From: Stomorhina lunata
Taxonomy: Eukaryota; Arthropoda; Insecta; Diptera; Rhiniidae
NCBI GenBank assembly: GCA_933228675.1
Contig: OW121743.1
Coordinates: 89,356,438-89,420,437 of the forward strand
Reading direction: 5' to 3'
DNA length: 64,000 nt
How positions within the stretch are numbered: the stretch's first letter is position 1; every line of letters starts with the position of its first letter. The notes under the pieces are model-generated. The model did no database searches. It was not told the origin of the DNA and worked only from the letters and a program-made list of their open reading frames with translations. The position numbers and the translations under genes were made by a program. Positions 33,844-44,510 of this stretch are shown in pieces.

Positions 33844-34125
33844 GAACCGCCGTGGTATAGCAGGTTAGTCATCCGTCTAGCATACCAGAGGCCGCAGTTC
33901 GATCCCTGGCCAGACTCACTTTAAAAAATTAATTTTCAAAAAAGCGGCGGTTCACCTCATAACTCAGCTAGCCACTGGTTATTGAGTATTAGGCTATGTT
34001 AAACTTCTCTAACTAATGCATTTGCCGTTCGGAGCCGGCGTTAAAACGTAAGTCCCTTTCAATGAGTCTGAAAATAGAATCGGATGCAGCTCATTGTCTG
34101 AGAGAAGTACCCCTTGTTGTCGGGG

Positions 34126-34188
<63 letters not shown>
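33844..34188 (+). mobile_element. tRNA-Ala-derived SINE inserted in a LINE
   Basis: The head gtggtatagcaggttagtca, then ccgtctagcataccagagg, then cagttcgatccctgg resembles a tRNA with an AGC (alanine) anticodon loop. Its internal RNA polymerase III boxes are near 33,851 (A box) and 33,895 (B box, gttcgatcc). The body runs through 'gttattgagtattaggct', 'gcatttgccgttcggagccg' and 'tgtctgagagaagtacccct'. The 3' end runs into a (TA)n tract. The target duplication tatatccc is found at 33,836-33,843 and 34,189-34,196. Further copies: 36,868 (minus) and 1311 (minus, 3' only). Confidence 0.85.

Positions 34189-34193
<5 letters not shown>
34128..34193. repeat. (TA)n microsatellite, about 33 units
   Basis: Uninterrupted TA dinucleotides at the 3' end of the SINE. 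Probably grown from the SINE tail plus the TA-containing target duplication. Confidence 0.97.
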
Positions 34194-34196
<3 letters not shown>

Positions 34197-34690
34197 ACCA
34201 AAAATGAAATACAACTCTCATGTATGGGCGGGTGCTTCAGCGAACAAGGGAGGGCGAAAGTGCTTATCGGTGACAATAGGGTATCCATCTATTGACTCGC
34301 CAAAGCACCAGCGCAGTGACGTTTGTATGACACTGTTCTATCGGTACTAATTTGGAATGTGTTCTAACGATATCAGGGACCTCGTTCCCGAAACCCGAAG
34401 ATTGTTACGTAACACACATCAATCCGTTAGATCACATGCATTTGTGGTTGATTGGCCAGTGGACCGAGCTACACACTATAAAGAAAATTCGTTCTTTAGC
34501 CGTAAATTACGCATGTGGAACTCACTTCCCGCAGAAATTTCTCCTGCCAGTTGGAATATAGGAAAATTCGAATGTCCACAAACACTACTCCCCATTCCTA
34601 CTTTCTACAACCTATTTTACTTGTTCTAACACAACGCAATACATTGAATGCATAGCATAAGTAGGGCTCATGACCTGAGTGCTGGTCCTA
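34194..34690 (+). pseudogene. Jockey-like LINE reverse transcriptase, C-terminal part
   Basis: Resumes with PKMKYNSHVWAG, following IYTTYI across the SINE, as in Jockey-type proteins ('IRPKMEYNSHVWAGA'). It continues through CSNDIRDLVPETRRLLRN, THQSVRSHAFVVDWPVDRAT, SFFSRKLRMWNSLPAEISPA and NIGKFECPQT, the usual C-terminus of this group. A frameshift near 34,350 separates the two blocks. The following ~60 bp are 3' untranslated sequence. Confidence 0.85.
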
Positions 34691-34699
34691 ATTAAAAGA

Positions 34700-35065
34700 A
34701 ACTAATGCAGCGGCGTTAAATCACAAGAACGAGGCGGCCAATTAAAGTGGTCAAACTGAGAAATTATGCGACTGGAAATTTTGTCATGCCATAACTAAAT
34801 AGTATGACCGAATGTGTGGCTAGTGGCATCTCTTCGTAACCGTAGACGAAACATGAATCCACCACAACACATCGGAGACCAAAGTTTGGGTTTCATGGGG
34901 TGAATCTGTGCTACAGAAGTCAAAGGTGGGTTGGTCAGTCAATGCCCAAGGCATAATGCTCAAAAGAAGGGGGAAAAAAACCAATGTGGAATATAATTCA
35001 ATGAGGAATTGAGACAACATTTGGCCCAGAAATAGATCTTTTCCACCTGGTAAGTGTAAGTGTTG
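34700..35065 (-). pseudogene. DD41D-type transposase fragment
   Basis: Minus strand: IHPMKPKLWSPMCCGGF (the block before the second catalytic residue), then a DATSHT remnant of 'DGATCHT', then SRIISQFDHFNWPPRSCDLT followed by PLH. The last piece matches the DD41D mariners at 7928 and 28,084 (RIISRNGPVNWPPRSCDLTP then LD), but the third catalytic aspartate is now histidine (cat at about 34,709). An older, internally deleted relative of those elements. Confidence 0.7.
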
Positions 35066-36867
35066 CATTTTTGAAAAATTTAATATTTTATTGCTAGTGT
35101 AAATTAGCCTACAAATTCAAAACAGAATAAAGAATTGAAAAAACCGCCACTAAAAATAATCGTATGTGTTGTATTTGTATGTATGTACTACAATTTCTAT
35201 TTTTAAATAATAAATAATTTGTTTTGTAAAAATAAATAATAACAGAAACAAAAAAAATGCTAAAAACAAACTCTAAAATGTAAACAAAACTCTGGAAAAA
35301 GTAATAAAATCAACAATAACAAGAAAATGAAATGCAAAAAATAGCAACAATATACAAACAATAGGGATGAGACTATAGACCGACAGTGGGCAAATGCGGA
35401 ACTTCGTGGCTCGAATTGGTGCTCATTGAAGACTTAATTCTTAAAGTTTTTTCAAATGTATTGATCCCCTATTTCTGACTTTAATATAATTTTTTCATTA
35501 AAAGGAATCTTCTTGAATCCCTTTAAAGTTGACATCACCATCTTTATTTCTTTGCCTTGGTGCTAAAAGGGACAATGCCATTTTTTTGCTGATTTGAGTT
35601 AATCATTGCCCTCATTTTTTTTTTTTTTTTTTTTTTTCAACAGCTAACTCGAAACAGATTTATAAGGGTTTTTCCGGGCAATGTTTCTAAGAATTTATAT
35701 GGAAAATAAAAACTTTAAATCAAATTTTCTCAAAACATTTTTTTGACATTGACCCTTTTAGCACCAAGTCACAGTAAATCTGTTGCTTTTTAAAAAATAT
35801 CTTATCATCATCATGCGCTTCCACCCCTGCAATAGAATTTAAATTCTATAAGGAAATTAAGAACAAGGAACTACTGAAATATAAGTCCAACATTTTCAAT
35901 AAAATCATATGCAAAAAATTAGCACAAACCTTGATGTCATTTGGAATTTAAATTTATAAAAGATATATTTAATGTGAATTATTGAAGGATTGTTTATTAT
36001 TTGCAATAAGTTTTTTTTTCTCTTTTTGCGAATATGGCAACCTTGTTCTTAATAATTACAACAAGACGAATAAGTGAATGAATGAGTAGTAGTGGATCTG
36101 GCACGTAGACATTGTTTATAAACATTATTTATAAATTATTATATACATTTGCACATGCATACATACAAAGTTACAATATTGTATTTTACAATGTAATTAG
36201 AAAACTACACCAATGTAAATATTTATTTATGTAGAAATGGAACAATAGGTGGGACTACAGTCGGTAGCGCCTGTTGTACTGAATACAAGATGATGTCTTC
36301 AATACTGAGTATACGGGTTTGTATATGTTGGTGTAGTAGGAAAATTAAGGCTTTATAAAAAATGATTCGATCTATTTAAGTTAAATATGCGCCAGTTTTT
36401 CATTAGGGCAAAGTTTCCCCTTGCAACCCTAACGAATGCAACTTCTGTAAAAATATCAGAAGTTTAAATTGTATGCCCCGATATACAACCTAATTTCATA
36501 GGTACATGCCAATGCCGCGATGATATTGAAATTGAGGACTTAGTCTCTTCAATACTGAGGACAAAATATTTAAAATTTAGGGAACACAGTGTCTGTTTTT
36601 AGGATTCCATCAAAAGCTTAAAAGAGTATACAAAGTATTTAATAGCAAAGAGTACTAAGAGCATGTCTGCCAGTTTTGCCGATTTATCGACATTTTGTCG
36701 ATTTTTGACCTGAAAAATAGTAAAGTGCCGATATAGAGATTTGGTTAGAAAATTGGCAATTTTAAAGATAATGTCGAAAACCAACCTAACTTCAAAAATT
36801 TAACAGATTTAAAAAACGATATAAGTTTTCAATAATTTCGATAAATTGGAATACATACATACACAAT
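35066..36867. other. AT-rich sequence, nothing recognised
   Basis: Contains a T run of about 20 at 35,618-35,637. No gene, RNA or repeat family recognised. Confidence 0.45.
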
Positions 36868-37105
36868 TCTTCCCACGACATTCCAATTGGAACAAGGGGT
36901 ACTTCTCTCAGACAATAAGCTTCATCCAATTCCAGACTCATTGAAAGGGAGCTACGTTCAAACTCCGGCTTCGAACGGCAAATGCATTAGTAAGAGAAGT
37001 TTTACATAGCCTAATATTCAATAACCAGTGGCTTAGTGGGTGAACTTGGGACCTCTGGTATGCTAGTCGGATGACTAACCTGTCATATTACGGCGGTTCA
37101 CGAAT
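36868..37105 (-). mobile_element. tRNA-Ala-derived SINE, inverted copy
   Basis: Reverse complement of the 33,844 SINE, from the 3' tail (cgacattccaattggaacaa) to the head (cagaggtcccaagttcaccc / tgctagtcggatgactaacc). The B-box region is damaged, so it should not be transcribed. Confidence 0.8.
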
Positions 37106-37285
37106 TTACAGAGTCAAAATTTGGGAACGAAAAAAAAATTTTAATAAAAAATTGTGCTATTTAAAAATTTTTCCACAGAAACATTTTCAATAAAACTTTT
37201 TTTCTATGGAAAAACTTTTCATTTAAAATTTTTATTTTAAAATTGTTTCCGTCAAAAAAATTTTCAAAATTTTCAAAAAATTTCT
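37106..37285. repeat. Degenerate 'tagaaaaattttc' AT minisatellite
   Basis: Loose repeats of about 30-40 bp built on tatggaaaaacttttc and aaaattttt. Ends where the Penelope-like fragment begins. Confidence 0.55.
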
Positions 37286-37525
37286 GTTCAGATGATAATC
37301 TTCGCTTTATATTGATATTTGTTGGACACAATAATTCGTATTTATTCTGTCCCGTAAACAAGACATAATGTTTGGTTTTCGCTCTGTCCTCCTGAAAAGA
37401 TGGCCAACAAACCATCGAAACGCGTCAAGGAAAAGTTTTAGTTTTATCGAAAAACTATTTATTACAATAACAAATAATTGCAATAAATTGGGATCTTAGT
37501 GCAATACACTACAGTTAAACTTTTT
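37286..37525 (+). mobile_element. Penelope-like terminal fragment with hammerhead motif (copy 2)
   Basis: Same family as 29,645, with an internal deletion before the motif. Ends 'cactacagttaaactttttag' and passes straight into AT minisatellite. Confidence 0.6.
37387..37431 (+). ncRNA. Hammerhead motif, core-damaged
   Basis: tcctc, ctgaaaa, gatgg / ccaacaaa / ccatc, gaaa, cgcgtc, aagga. Stem II is perfect and the cleavage site GUC is kept, but core position 8 is A instead of G and the pair closing stem I is lost. Predicted inactive. Confidence 0.55.
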
Positions 37526-37850
37526 AGTGAAAATTTCTATTTAAAATGTTTTCTATCGAAAATTTCCCTATATATAAATTTTTTTTCTAAAGAAGTTTTT
37601 TTTTGGTATATAATTTTTTGAATAGAAAAATTTTTCATATCAAATTTTTTTGTAAAAAAAATTTTCTATATAAAATTATTTGTATAGAAAAAATTTCCAT
37701 ATATTCCATATTTTTTGCATAGAAAAATTTTCAATATGCATTTTTTTTGTATGGAAAAATTTTACATAATATGTAAATTATGGAACATTTTTTATAGAAA
37801 AATTGTCCCATAGTAATTTTTAGTGTAGAAAAATTTTCAATATAAGATTT
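37526..37850. repeat. Degenerate 'tatagaaaaatttt' AT minisatellite between two Penelope-like ends
   Basis: Repeats of about 35-45 bp (tttttgtatagaaaaatttt type). It lies between a plus-strand and a minus-strand Penelope-like terminus; both face it with their 'agtaaaactttttag' ends. Confidence 0.65.
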
Positions 37851-38140
37851 TTAAAAAGTTTTACTCTAGTGCATTGCACTAAGATCCCAATTTAATACAA
37901 TTATTTATTATTGTAATAAATAGTTTTTTGATAAAACCATAAAAAATTTGGTAGGAAAACCTTTCCTCGACGCGTTTCGAAAGTTGGTTAGGCCATCCCT
38001 TCAGGAGGATTATTCCTAATTCTAGACAGACATTATATCTTATTTGCGGTACAGAATAAATACGAATTATTGTGTCCACCAAATATCAACATAAAGTGAT
38101 GTTTATCATCTGAACAGAAACACACAACATTTTTCAGTTT
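37851..38140 (-). mobile_element. Penelope-like terminal fragment with hammerhead motif (copy 3)
   Basis: Inverted relative to copies 1 and 2: from 'aaaaagttttactctagtgc' through the motif to 'cagaaacacacaacattttt'. Confidence 0.6.
37964..38009 (-). ncRNA. Hammerhead motif, one core change
   Basis: tcctc, ctgaagg, gatgg / cctaaccaa / ctttc, gaaa, cgcgtc, gagga. Stem I is perfect and GUC is kept; core position 9 is G instead of A and stem II is weakened. Probably inactive or slow. Confidence 0.6.
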
Positions 38141-38990
38141 TATCTTTTCTTTATTTCTATAAAAAAATTTTATATCTAAATTTTTTTTCTGTAGTGAAAT
38201 TTTCCATTTAAAATTATTTCTACCAAAAATTTGCCAATAAAAATTTTTATGTAAAGAGGAATTTTAAGTAAATAATTTTTTTAATAGAAAAATTTTCCAT
38301 ATAAATTTTTTTGTATAGAAAAATTTTCTACACAAAATTTTTTGTGTAAAAAAATTTTCCATATATTCCATATTTTTTGTATAGAAAAATTTTCAATTTT
38401 AATTTTTTTTTCATGGAAAAATTTTATATATAAAATTTTTTTATAGAAAATTTTTCCATAAACATTTTTAGTATAGAAAAATGTTTAATATAAGATTTTT
38501 CGTATTGAAGAATTTTTAATATAAAATTTTTTTGTATAGAAAAATTTTCGATATGAATTTTTTTCTTTTAGAAAAATTTTCAATAAAAAATTTGTTCTAT
38601 AGAAAAATTTTCAATAAAAGTTTGTGCTATAAAAAAATTTTCAATGAACATTTTTTTAATATTTGGATATATTTGTGATATATTTTTGACAATTCCGATT
38701 TTTTGCCGATTTCTGAAAATTTACATATAAAAATTTTTTGTATAGAAAAATTTTCTCTATTTTTTGTAAAGAAAAATTTTCATTATTTTTTACAAAGAAA
38801 AATTTTCAATATAAAATTTTTTTTGTATGGAAAAATTTTACATATAAGAATTTTTTTTATAGAAATTTGTTCTGTAGGAAAATTTTCAATAAAAGTTTGT
38901 GCTACAAACAAAATTTTAATGAACATTGTTTATTATTCGACTATAATTGTGTTATATTTTTGACAATTCCGATGTTTTGTCCATATCTGA
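38141..38990. repeat. AT minisatellite, 'tatagaaaaattttcaatataaaattttt' type
   Basis: Degenerate repeats of about 35-45 bp, with a partial internal duplication (38,580-38,700 resembles 38,870-38,990: 'ttcaataaaagtttgtgcta', then 'attttgacaattccgat'). Confidence 0.65.
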
Positions 38991-39840
38991 AAATTTACTG
39001 CTGATAATACCAACTTTTTTATTGAAAAATATGCCGATTTTTTACGAAAAATTGTTGGCAGCCCTGGCTGAGAGCTATCATTTCCGAGGGGCCTAAGGTC
39101 TACAATTTTGGAGATACAGTTTCATTATCTTTGATAAACAGATCTCCAAAACTTTAATTTAAATAAATGCTGTAGGGTACACTTTATGAAAATAGTATTC
39201 GAACAAATATTTAAAATTTATTTATTTGTTAGATAAATATTTAAAAAAAATTGTTGAGTGATAAGGACAAAGAACAAAGCCCACAATGAATGATATAAGA
39301 ATGATACGAACGAGCATTTTCACAACAAAAGTTAGAAACGTATGAATGCGTATGTGGGTGAGAGACTACATGGGAATGGGTCTAAAGAGTGGGTGTTTAG
39401 GTGTACTAAGGAGGTGGGAATGTGTTGGTAAGGTCTTCTAATTACGTTATAACAAATTGTTAAATAAGTTATTGGTACTGCAGTGCAAAAATTTAACTCA
39501 TTCTGATACTTAAATACATACATATGTAATACACATACATACAAACACAATATCTACTCGTATTCTGAAAGATAAATAATGTTTGTTTACTTTTGTTTTT
39601 GGTCATTGTTGTTGCAGGTTTTTTTTGTTTATTATTCAATTTATTTACTGCTTTAGTCATTAAGATTAACAAAATTTAACTTTTATAGAACTTAGGATTT
39701 CCAAAACGTGAAAAGCGGCTGAAATAAAGTCAGCGTAGGAGAAGTTCAATCAAGTAGAGGGATTTGGATTAAAATTATAGCGTCAAGCCCATGGTATTCA
39801 AAATTGTTAACTTAAAAAATGTTTCTCAAAACATAACAAA
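38991..39840. other. AT-rich sequence, nothing recognised
   Basis: No gene or known repeat recognised. Confidence 0.45.
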
Positions 39841-40070
39841 TAGTATATATATTTTTCAGAAAAGAAAAATTATTCTCACTTGATCCCAATCTATTATAAT
39901 TATTAATTAATGAAACAGACAATGTATTGATAAAAGCTAAAAAATTATTGTAGGGACAACCAATTCCTCGACGCGTTTCCCTTATAAATATTTTTTGGTT
40001 TTTATCAATAAATAATAATAATATACTGAGATCAAGTGCGAATAATTTTTCTTTTTTGAAAAACTTATCT
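39841..40070 (-). mobile_element. Penelope-like fragment with inverted terminal extension (copy 4)
   Basis: Second subfamily (ends 'gaaaaattattctcacttga' instead of the 'gggatcttagtgcaa' type; shared with 46,500). The terminal ~40 bp recur in inverted orientation at 40,030-40,070 (gagatcaagtgcgaataatt). Penelope-like elements often carry a partial inverted copy at one end. Only the downstream half of the hammerhead remains (39,965-39,981: gaaacgcgtc then gagga on the minus strand). Confidence 0.55.
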
Positions 40071-40489
40071 CAAAAATTATCTTAGATATTAGAAATTCAT
40101 TTTCCTCACCCCTCACACCGAACCCCCTCTATCAAAAAATCCCAATATAATTAGACATTGCATTCTCAGTCTAGGGTATAAACAAAATTTGCACGTCTGT
40201 TTGCGACGACGTCATTTTAATTTTAATGTGTATCTTTTTTGTTTTGCCTCGACTCTAAAGTCTATAATATATATTTTTTTTGTTTGATGTTAATTAAGTT
40301 TCATGTGTTGTAGGTTAAGGTTTATTTTTTTGCACAATTTTATTTTAATACTGTTTGCGGATCTAGTTTTTGCAATATGTTTGAATTTATTTGTTTAATT
40401 ACATTTTGATTGCAACAAAATTTTATTCAGTAATTGTCAAGTGTTTGTTCAAGAAGCTTAGAGGAATAATTATTTTTCTACTAGGGGTT
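40071..40489. other. AT-rich sequence, nothing recognised
   Basis: No gene or known repeat recognised. Confidence 0.45.
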
Positions 40490-40800
40490 AGGGTTTTTAA
40501 TACAACCTGTTAAGGTCGAAGGCCGAGAATATTTTTGAATTCCATGCACTTCAATCTTGTGCGTATATTCTCCAATTTCGTAGTGCAAGCTTTGAAAGAT
40601 TTTCCTCTACTTGTTATTTTCATCGAAGTTTCGGATGTCATCTTCTAACTTTAGGGGCGCCGTTTTTTTTTTCAAGGAATGGGTTAAAAGCCCGACCTAT
40701 ATTTTGTATCGTTTTTATAGAAGAACTCACGGCACCTGTTAACTCACTTATTAAGGGGTGGTAACGTAGTTACCCGGGTGATACCACGTGAAGGAAAACT
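40490..40800 (-). pseudogene. LINE 3' end fragment, C-terminus
   Basis: Minus strand: VEENLSKLALRNWRIYAQD, a stop, then SAWNSKIFSAFDLNRLY and stop. This is the C-terminal block of the LINE also seen at 715, 27,838 and 48,010. It contains the empty-site counterpart (near 40,608) of the mariner copy 2 target. Ends at the AT minisatellite. Confidence 0.7.
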
Positions 40801-43020
40801 TTTTAATAAAAAAAAATTTAATAGAAAAATTTATAAAAAAAATTTTTTATAGAAAAATTTTTCATAAAAAAAATTTTTATAGAAAAATTTTAATAAAAAA
40901 ATTTTTTGTAGAAAAATTTTTGATAAAAAAATTTTTTTATAGGCAAATTTTTGATAAAAAAAAAATATAGAAAAATTTTTTATATATGTAAATTTTTGAA
41001 AAACAAATTTTTTATAAAAAAAATTTTTGATAAAAAAAACTTTCTATAGAAAAATTTTTGATACCTAAAATTTTTTATAGAAAAATTTTTGATACCTAAA
41101 ATTTTTATTGGAAAAATTTTTGATACAAAAATTTCTTAGAAAAATTTTTATAGAAACATTTTTGATAAACAAATTTTTTATAAAAAAAACCAAATTAATA
41201 GAAAAAATTTTTAAACAAAATTTATAGAAAAATTGTTGATAAACAAAATTTATAGAAAATTTTTTGATAAACAAAATTTATAGAAAAATTTTTGATAAAC
41301 AAAATTTTAAGAAAAATTTTTGCTAAACAAAATTTTAAGAAAAATTTTTGCTAAACAAAATTTTAAGAAAAATTTTTGATAAACAAAATTTTAAGAAAAA
41401 TTTTTGATAAAAAAATTTTTTATAGAAAAATTTTTGATAAAAAATTTTTGAAAAACAAATTTTTTATAGAAAAATTATACAAAATTTTTGATAAAATAAA
41501 TTTATAGAAAAATTTTTGATAAACCAAATTTATAGAAAAATTTTTGATAAACAAAATTTTAAGAAAAATTTTTGATAAAAAAATTTTTTTATCGAAAAAT
41601 TTTTGATAAAAAAATTTTTGATAAAAAAATTTTTTTATAGAAAAATTTTTGATAAAAAAATTTTTTATAGAAAAATTTTTATATAAAAATTTTTGTTGAA
41701 AAATTTTTTCATAGAAAAATTTTTGATTAACAAATTTTTAAAGAAAAATTTTTGAGAAAAATTTTTGATTAAAACTTTTTTTTTAGAAAAATTTTTGATG
41801 AAAACATTTTTTTTAGAAAATTTTTTAAAGAAAATTTATTTATAAAAAACATTTTTAGAACAATTTTTGATAAAAAAAAATGTATATAAAATTTGTTGGT
41901 AAACAAATTTTCGATAAAATAATTTTTTATAAAATAATTTTTAAGAAAATTTTTTATAAAAAAATTTTCGATAATCAAATTTTTTATAGCAAAATTTTCG
42001 ATAAACAAATTTTTTATAGAAAAAATTTTGATAACAAAATTGTTAATAGAAAAATTTATATTAAAAAGTTTTACTGTAGAATATTGCATTTTTTATAGAA
42101 AATTTTTTGATAAAAAATTTTTGATAAAAAAATTTTTTTACAAAAATTTTTGATGAAAACATTTTTTTAGAAAAATTTTTGATGAAAACATTTTTTTAGA
42201 AAAATTTTTGATAAAAAATATTTTTTGGTGAAAAAATTTTTGATAAAAAAAGTTTTGATAGAAAAATTTTTGATAAAAAAAAAATGTTTAAGAAAATTTA
42301 ACAAAAAAAATTTTATAGAAAAATTTTCGATAAACAAATTTTTTATAGAAAAACTTTTGATAAAAAATTTGTTAATAGAAAAATTTGTATTAAAAAGTTT
42401 TACTGTATAATATTGCATTTTTGATAAAAAAAAAATTGTTTCTCAAAAATTTTTTTTATAAAAAAAATTTTGAGAAAAAAATTTCATATAGAAAAATTTT
42501 TGATAAAAAAATTTTTATAGAAAAATTTTTGATAAAAAATTTTTTATACGAAAATTTTTGATAAAAAAAATTTTTTACACAAAAATTTTTGACAAAAAAA
42601 ATTTTTTGGTAAAAAAATTTTCGATAAAAAAATTTTTATAGAAAAATGTTTAAGAAAATTCAACAAAACATTTTTATAGAAAAATTTTTGATAACAATTT
42701 TTTTATAGAAAAATTTTCGATAAAAAAATTTTTTTATAGAAAAACTTTTGATAAAAAATTTGTTAATAGAAAAATTTGTATTAAAAAGTTTTATTGTTTT
42801 TTTACTGCATTTTTGATAAAAAAAATTTTTATAGAAATGTTTTTTATAAAAAAATGTTTGATAAACAAATTTTTGATAAAAAAATGTTTTATAGAAAATT
42901 TTTTGATAAAAAATATTTTATAGAAAAATTTTTATTTCAAAATGTTTTTATAGAAAAATTTTTGATACAAATTTTGTATAAAAAAAAATTTTATGGAAAA
43001 ATTTTTGATAATAAAATTTA
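40801..43020 (+). repeat. AT minisatellite, 'tatagaaaaatttttgataaaaaaatttt' type
   Basis: Degenerate units of about 28-32 bp: tatagaaaaatttttgataa followed by A and T runs. The orientation is mostly constant. Open frames of 60-106 residues on both strands (rich in F, I, K, N) are by-products. Embedded at 42,063, 42,392 and 42,783 is the Penelope-like terminal sequence (next entry). Confidence 0.85.
42063..42810 (-). repeat. Penelope-like terminal sequence repeated within the minisatellite
   Basis: aaaaagttttactgtagaat followed by attgca at 42,063; aaaaagttttactgtataat followed by attgca at 42,392; a diverged version at 42,783. Each follows 'gttaatagaaaaattt'. This is the end of the Penelope-like copies (reverse complement of tgcaatacactacagtaaaa then cttttt). 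Spacing of 329 and 391 bp shows a higher-order repeat that includes the retroelement end. Confidence 0.7.
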
Positions 43021-43047
43021 AAACCAAAGACTCTATAATCCATACAT

Positions 43048-43205
43048 TGATTTGTCGCATGGTCGTTTTGAAAAATCCCATAAAAAATAAACTATACTGA
43101 TTTTACTCTAATTCGGACGAAACTAAGGGAGACGATTATCTAATGAGAGAAAGCTAAGACACACACACGTGCTCATGAAATATATGTTTGCTTATGCGTT
43201 TATGT
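43048..43205 (+). repeat. Conserved 150-bp transposon-end-like segment (copy 2)
   Basis: 'tggtcgttttgaaaaatccc', 'ttttactctaattcggacga', 'gagaaagctaagacacacac': same order and orientation as 21,059-21,225. No transposase follows. Confidence 0.65.
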
Positions 43206-44510
43206 GTTTTTCATATTTGATATTAAAAAATATATCTTTATATTATAGAGTATAGAAAATTTTATTGTTGTTTTGTGAATTGGGGGGTTAAAATAAAAAA
43301 TATAAAAGTTAAAACTTACCTTTCAAATAAAACTCCATTTTGATGTTTGTTATGATTTTAGAAGAGTTTGTCACCAAAAAAACTCTTAATGTTATAAATA
43401 CTCGTCGATTTCATGACTTATTAAATCACAAAATCAACTTTATTTTATAAAATTTTGAACAATATATTTTAGATTTATAAAAATTGATTAATAATTTAAA
43501 TTTTATATTTTTTTTTTATTTTTGTCAAACGTAAATTCTTTGCTTTTTTTTGTCATTAAATTTTTTTTTAAATAAAAATAGATTGAGGATAATAATTTTA
43601 AAATTATGATTTAATTTCTAATAAATTTTGATTGGTTTCACATTTTTGTTAATTAATATTTTATATACATTTTTTTATATTTTTTTTTATATAATTCATT
43701 TATATTAATTTTTTTATATCATTTTTTTATAATAAACATTTTTGAAAATAATTGAAAACAATTTGTTTAAATGAATAATTATTCTTACACTTGTATTATA
43801 ATATATTTATTTTAATATAAAATATTTTTTATTTGTTTTTTTAATAAACAAAATTTATTTAATAATTTTTTAAAAATAAATACCAATTATTTCTAGGAAA
43901 TAAAATATTGATTCACATTATTCAAGAATATTAAAAGTCGACCATAAAGACAACGTAATGATGGTTCTGGAAGAAAAGAAAACAAAAAAAAATAAAAATT
44001 AAGAAAAGATATAAAACATAAGAACAACAATAAAACAAAATATCTATATTTTATTAGCTTAAAAATACTTCTTTAGGAAAATTTCAAATTTTACCCTTTA
44101 TTTGTCCGCAAAAGTTTTTAAGAACAATAAATCTATCTATTTACTACGTATGTATTAATTCTGATTTGTCAACAACTTATACGAGTAATACTATTTATAT
44201 TTAGGGCACTAGCAACACTAATGTTAAGCTAAAAGTTTGACAAAATTGGATCAAGCATATGAACATTTGAGGCTTAACAACGTGGGTTGAAAAAAAATTA
44301 GGGAAAAATTTCAAGATCTTTTATATATACGAAATCTGCTAGCTGAGATCTACATCGCTACACGTATGGTTTATCTCCTATATAGTTTATGAGTTATTCC
44401 GGCTTTAAAAAATCAACTTTTTGACGATACAATTTTGCTAATATCAGATCCAAATTTTTTCCGATTTATCCAAAATTTGTTTTATTTTATTTCTTAAGAA
44501 TGTATCATAG
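43206..44510. other. Extremely AT-rich sequence, nothing recognised
   Basis: Poly(A/T) and short AT blocks. No gene or repeat family recognised. Confidence 0.45.

Noticed and set aside
34009..34350. Open frames with long IYIYIY runs
   Set aside because: Translation of the (TA)n microsatellite in every frame.
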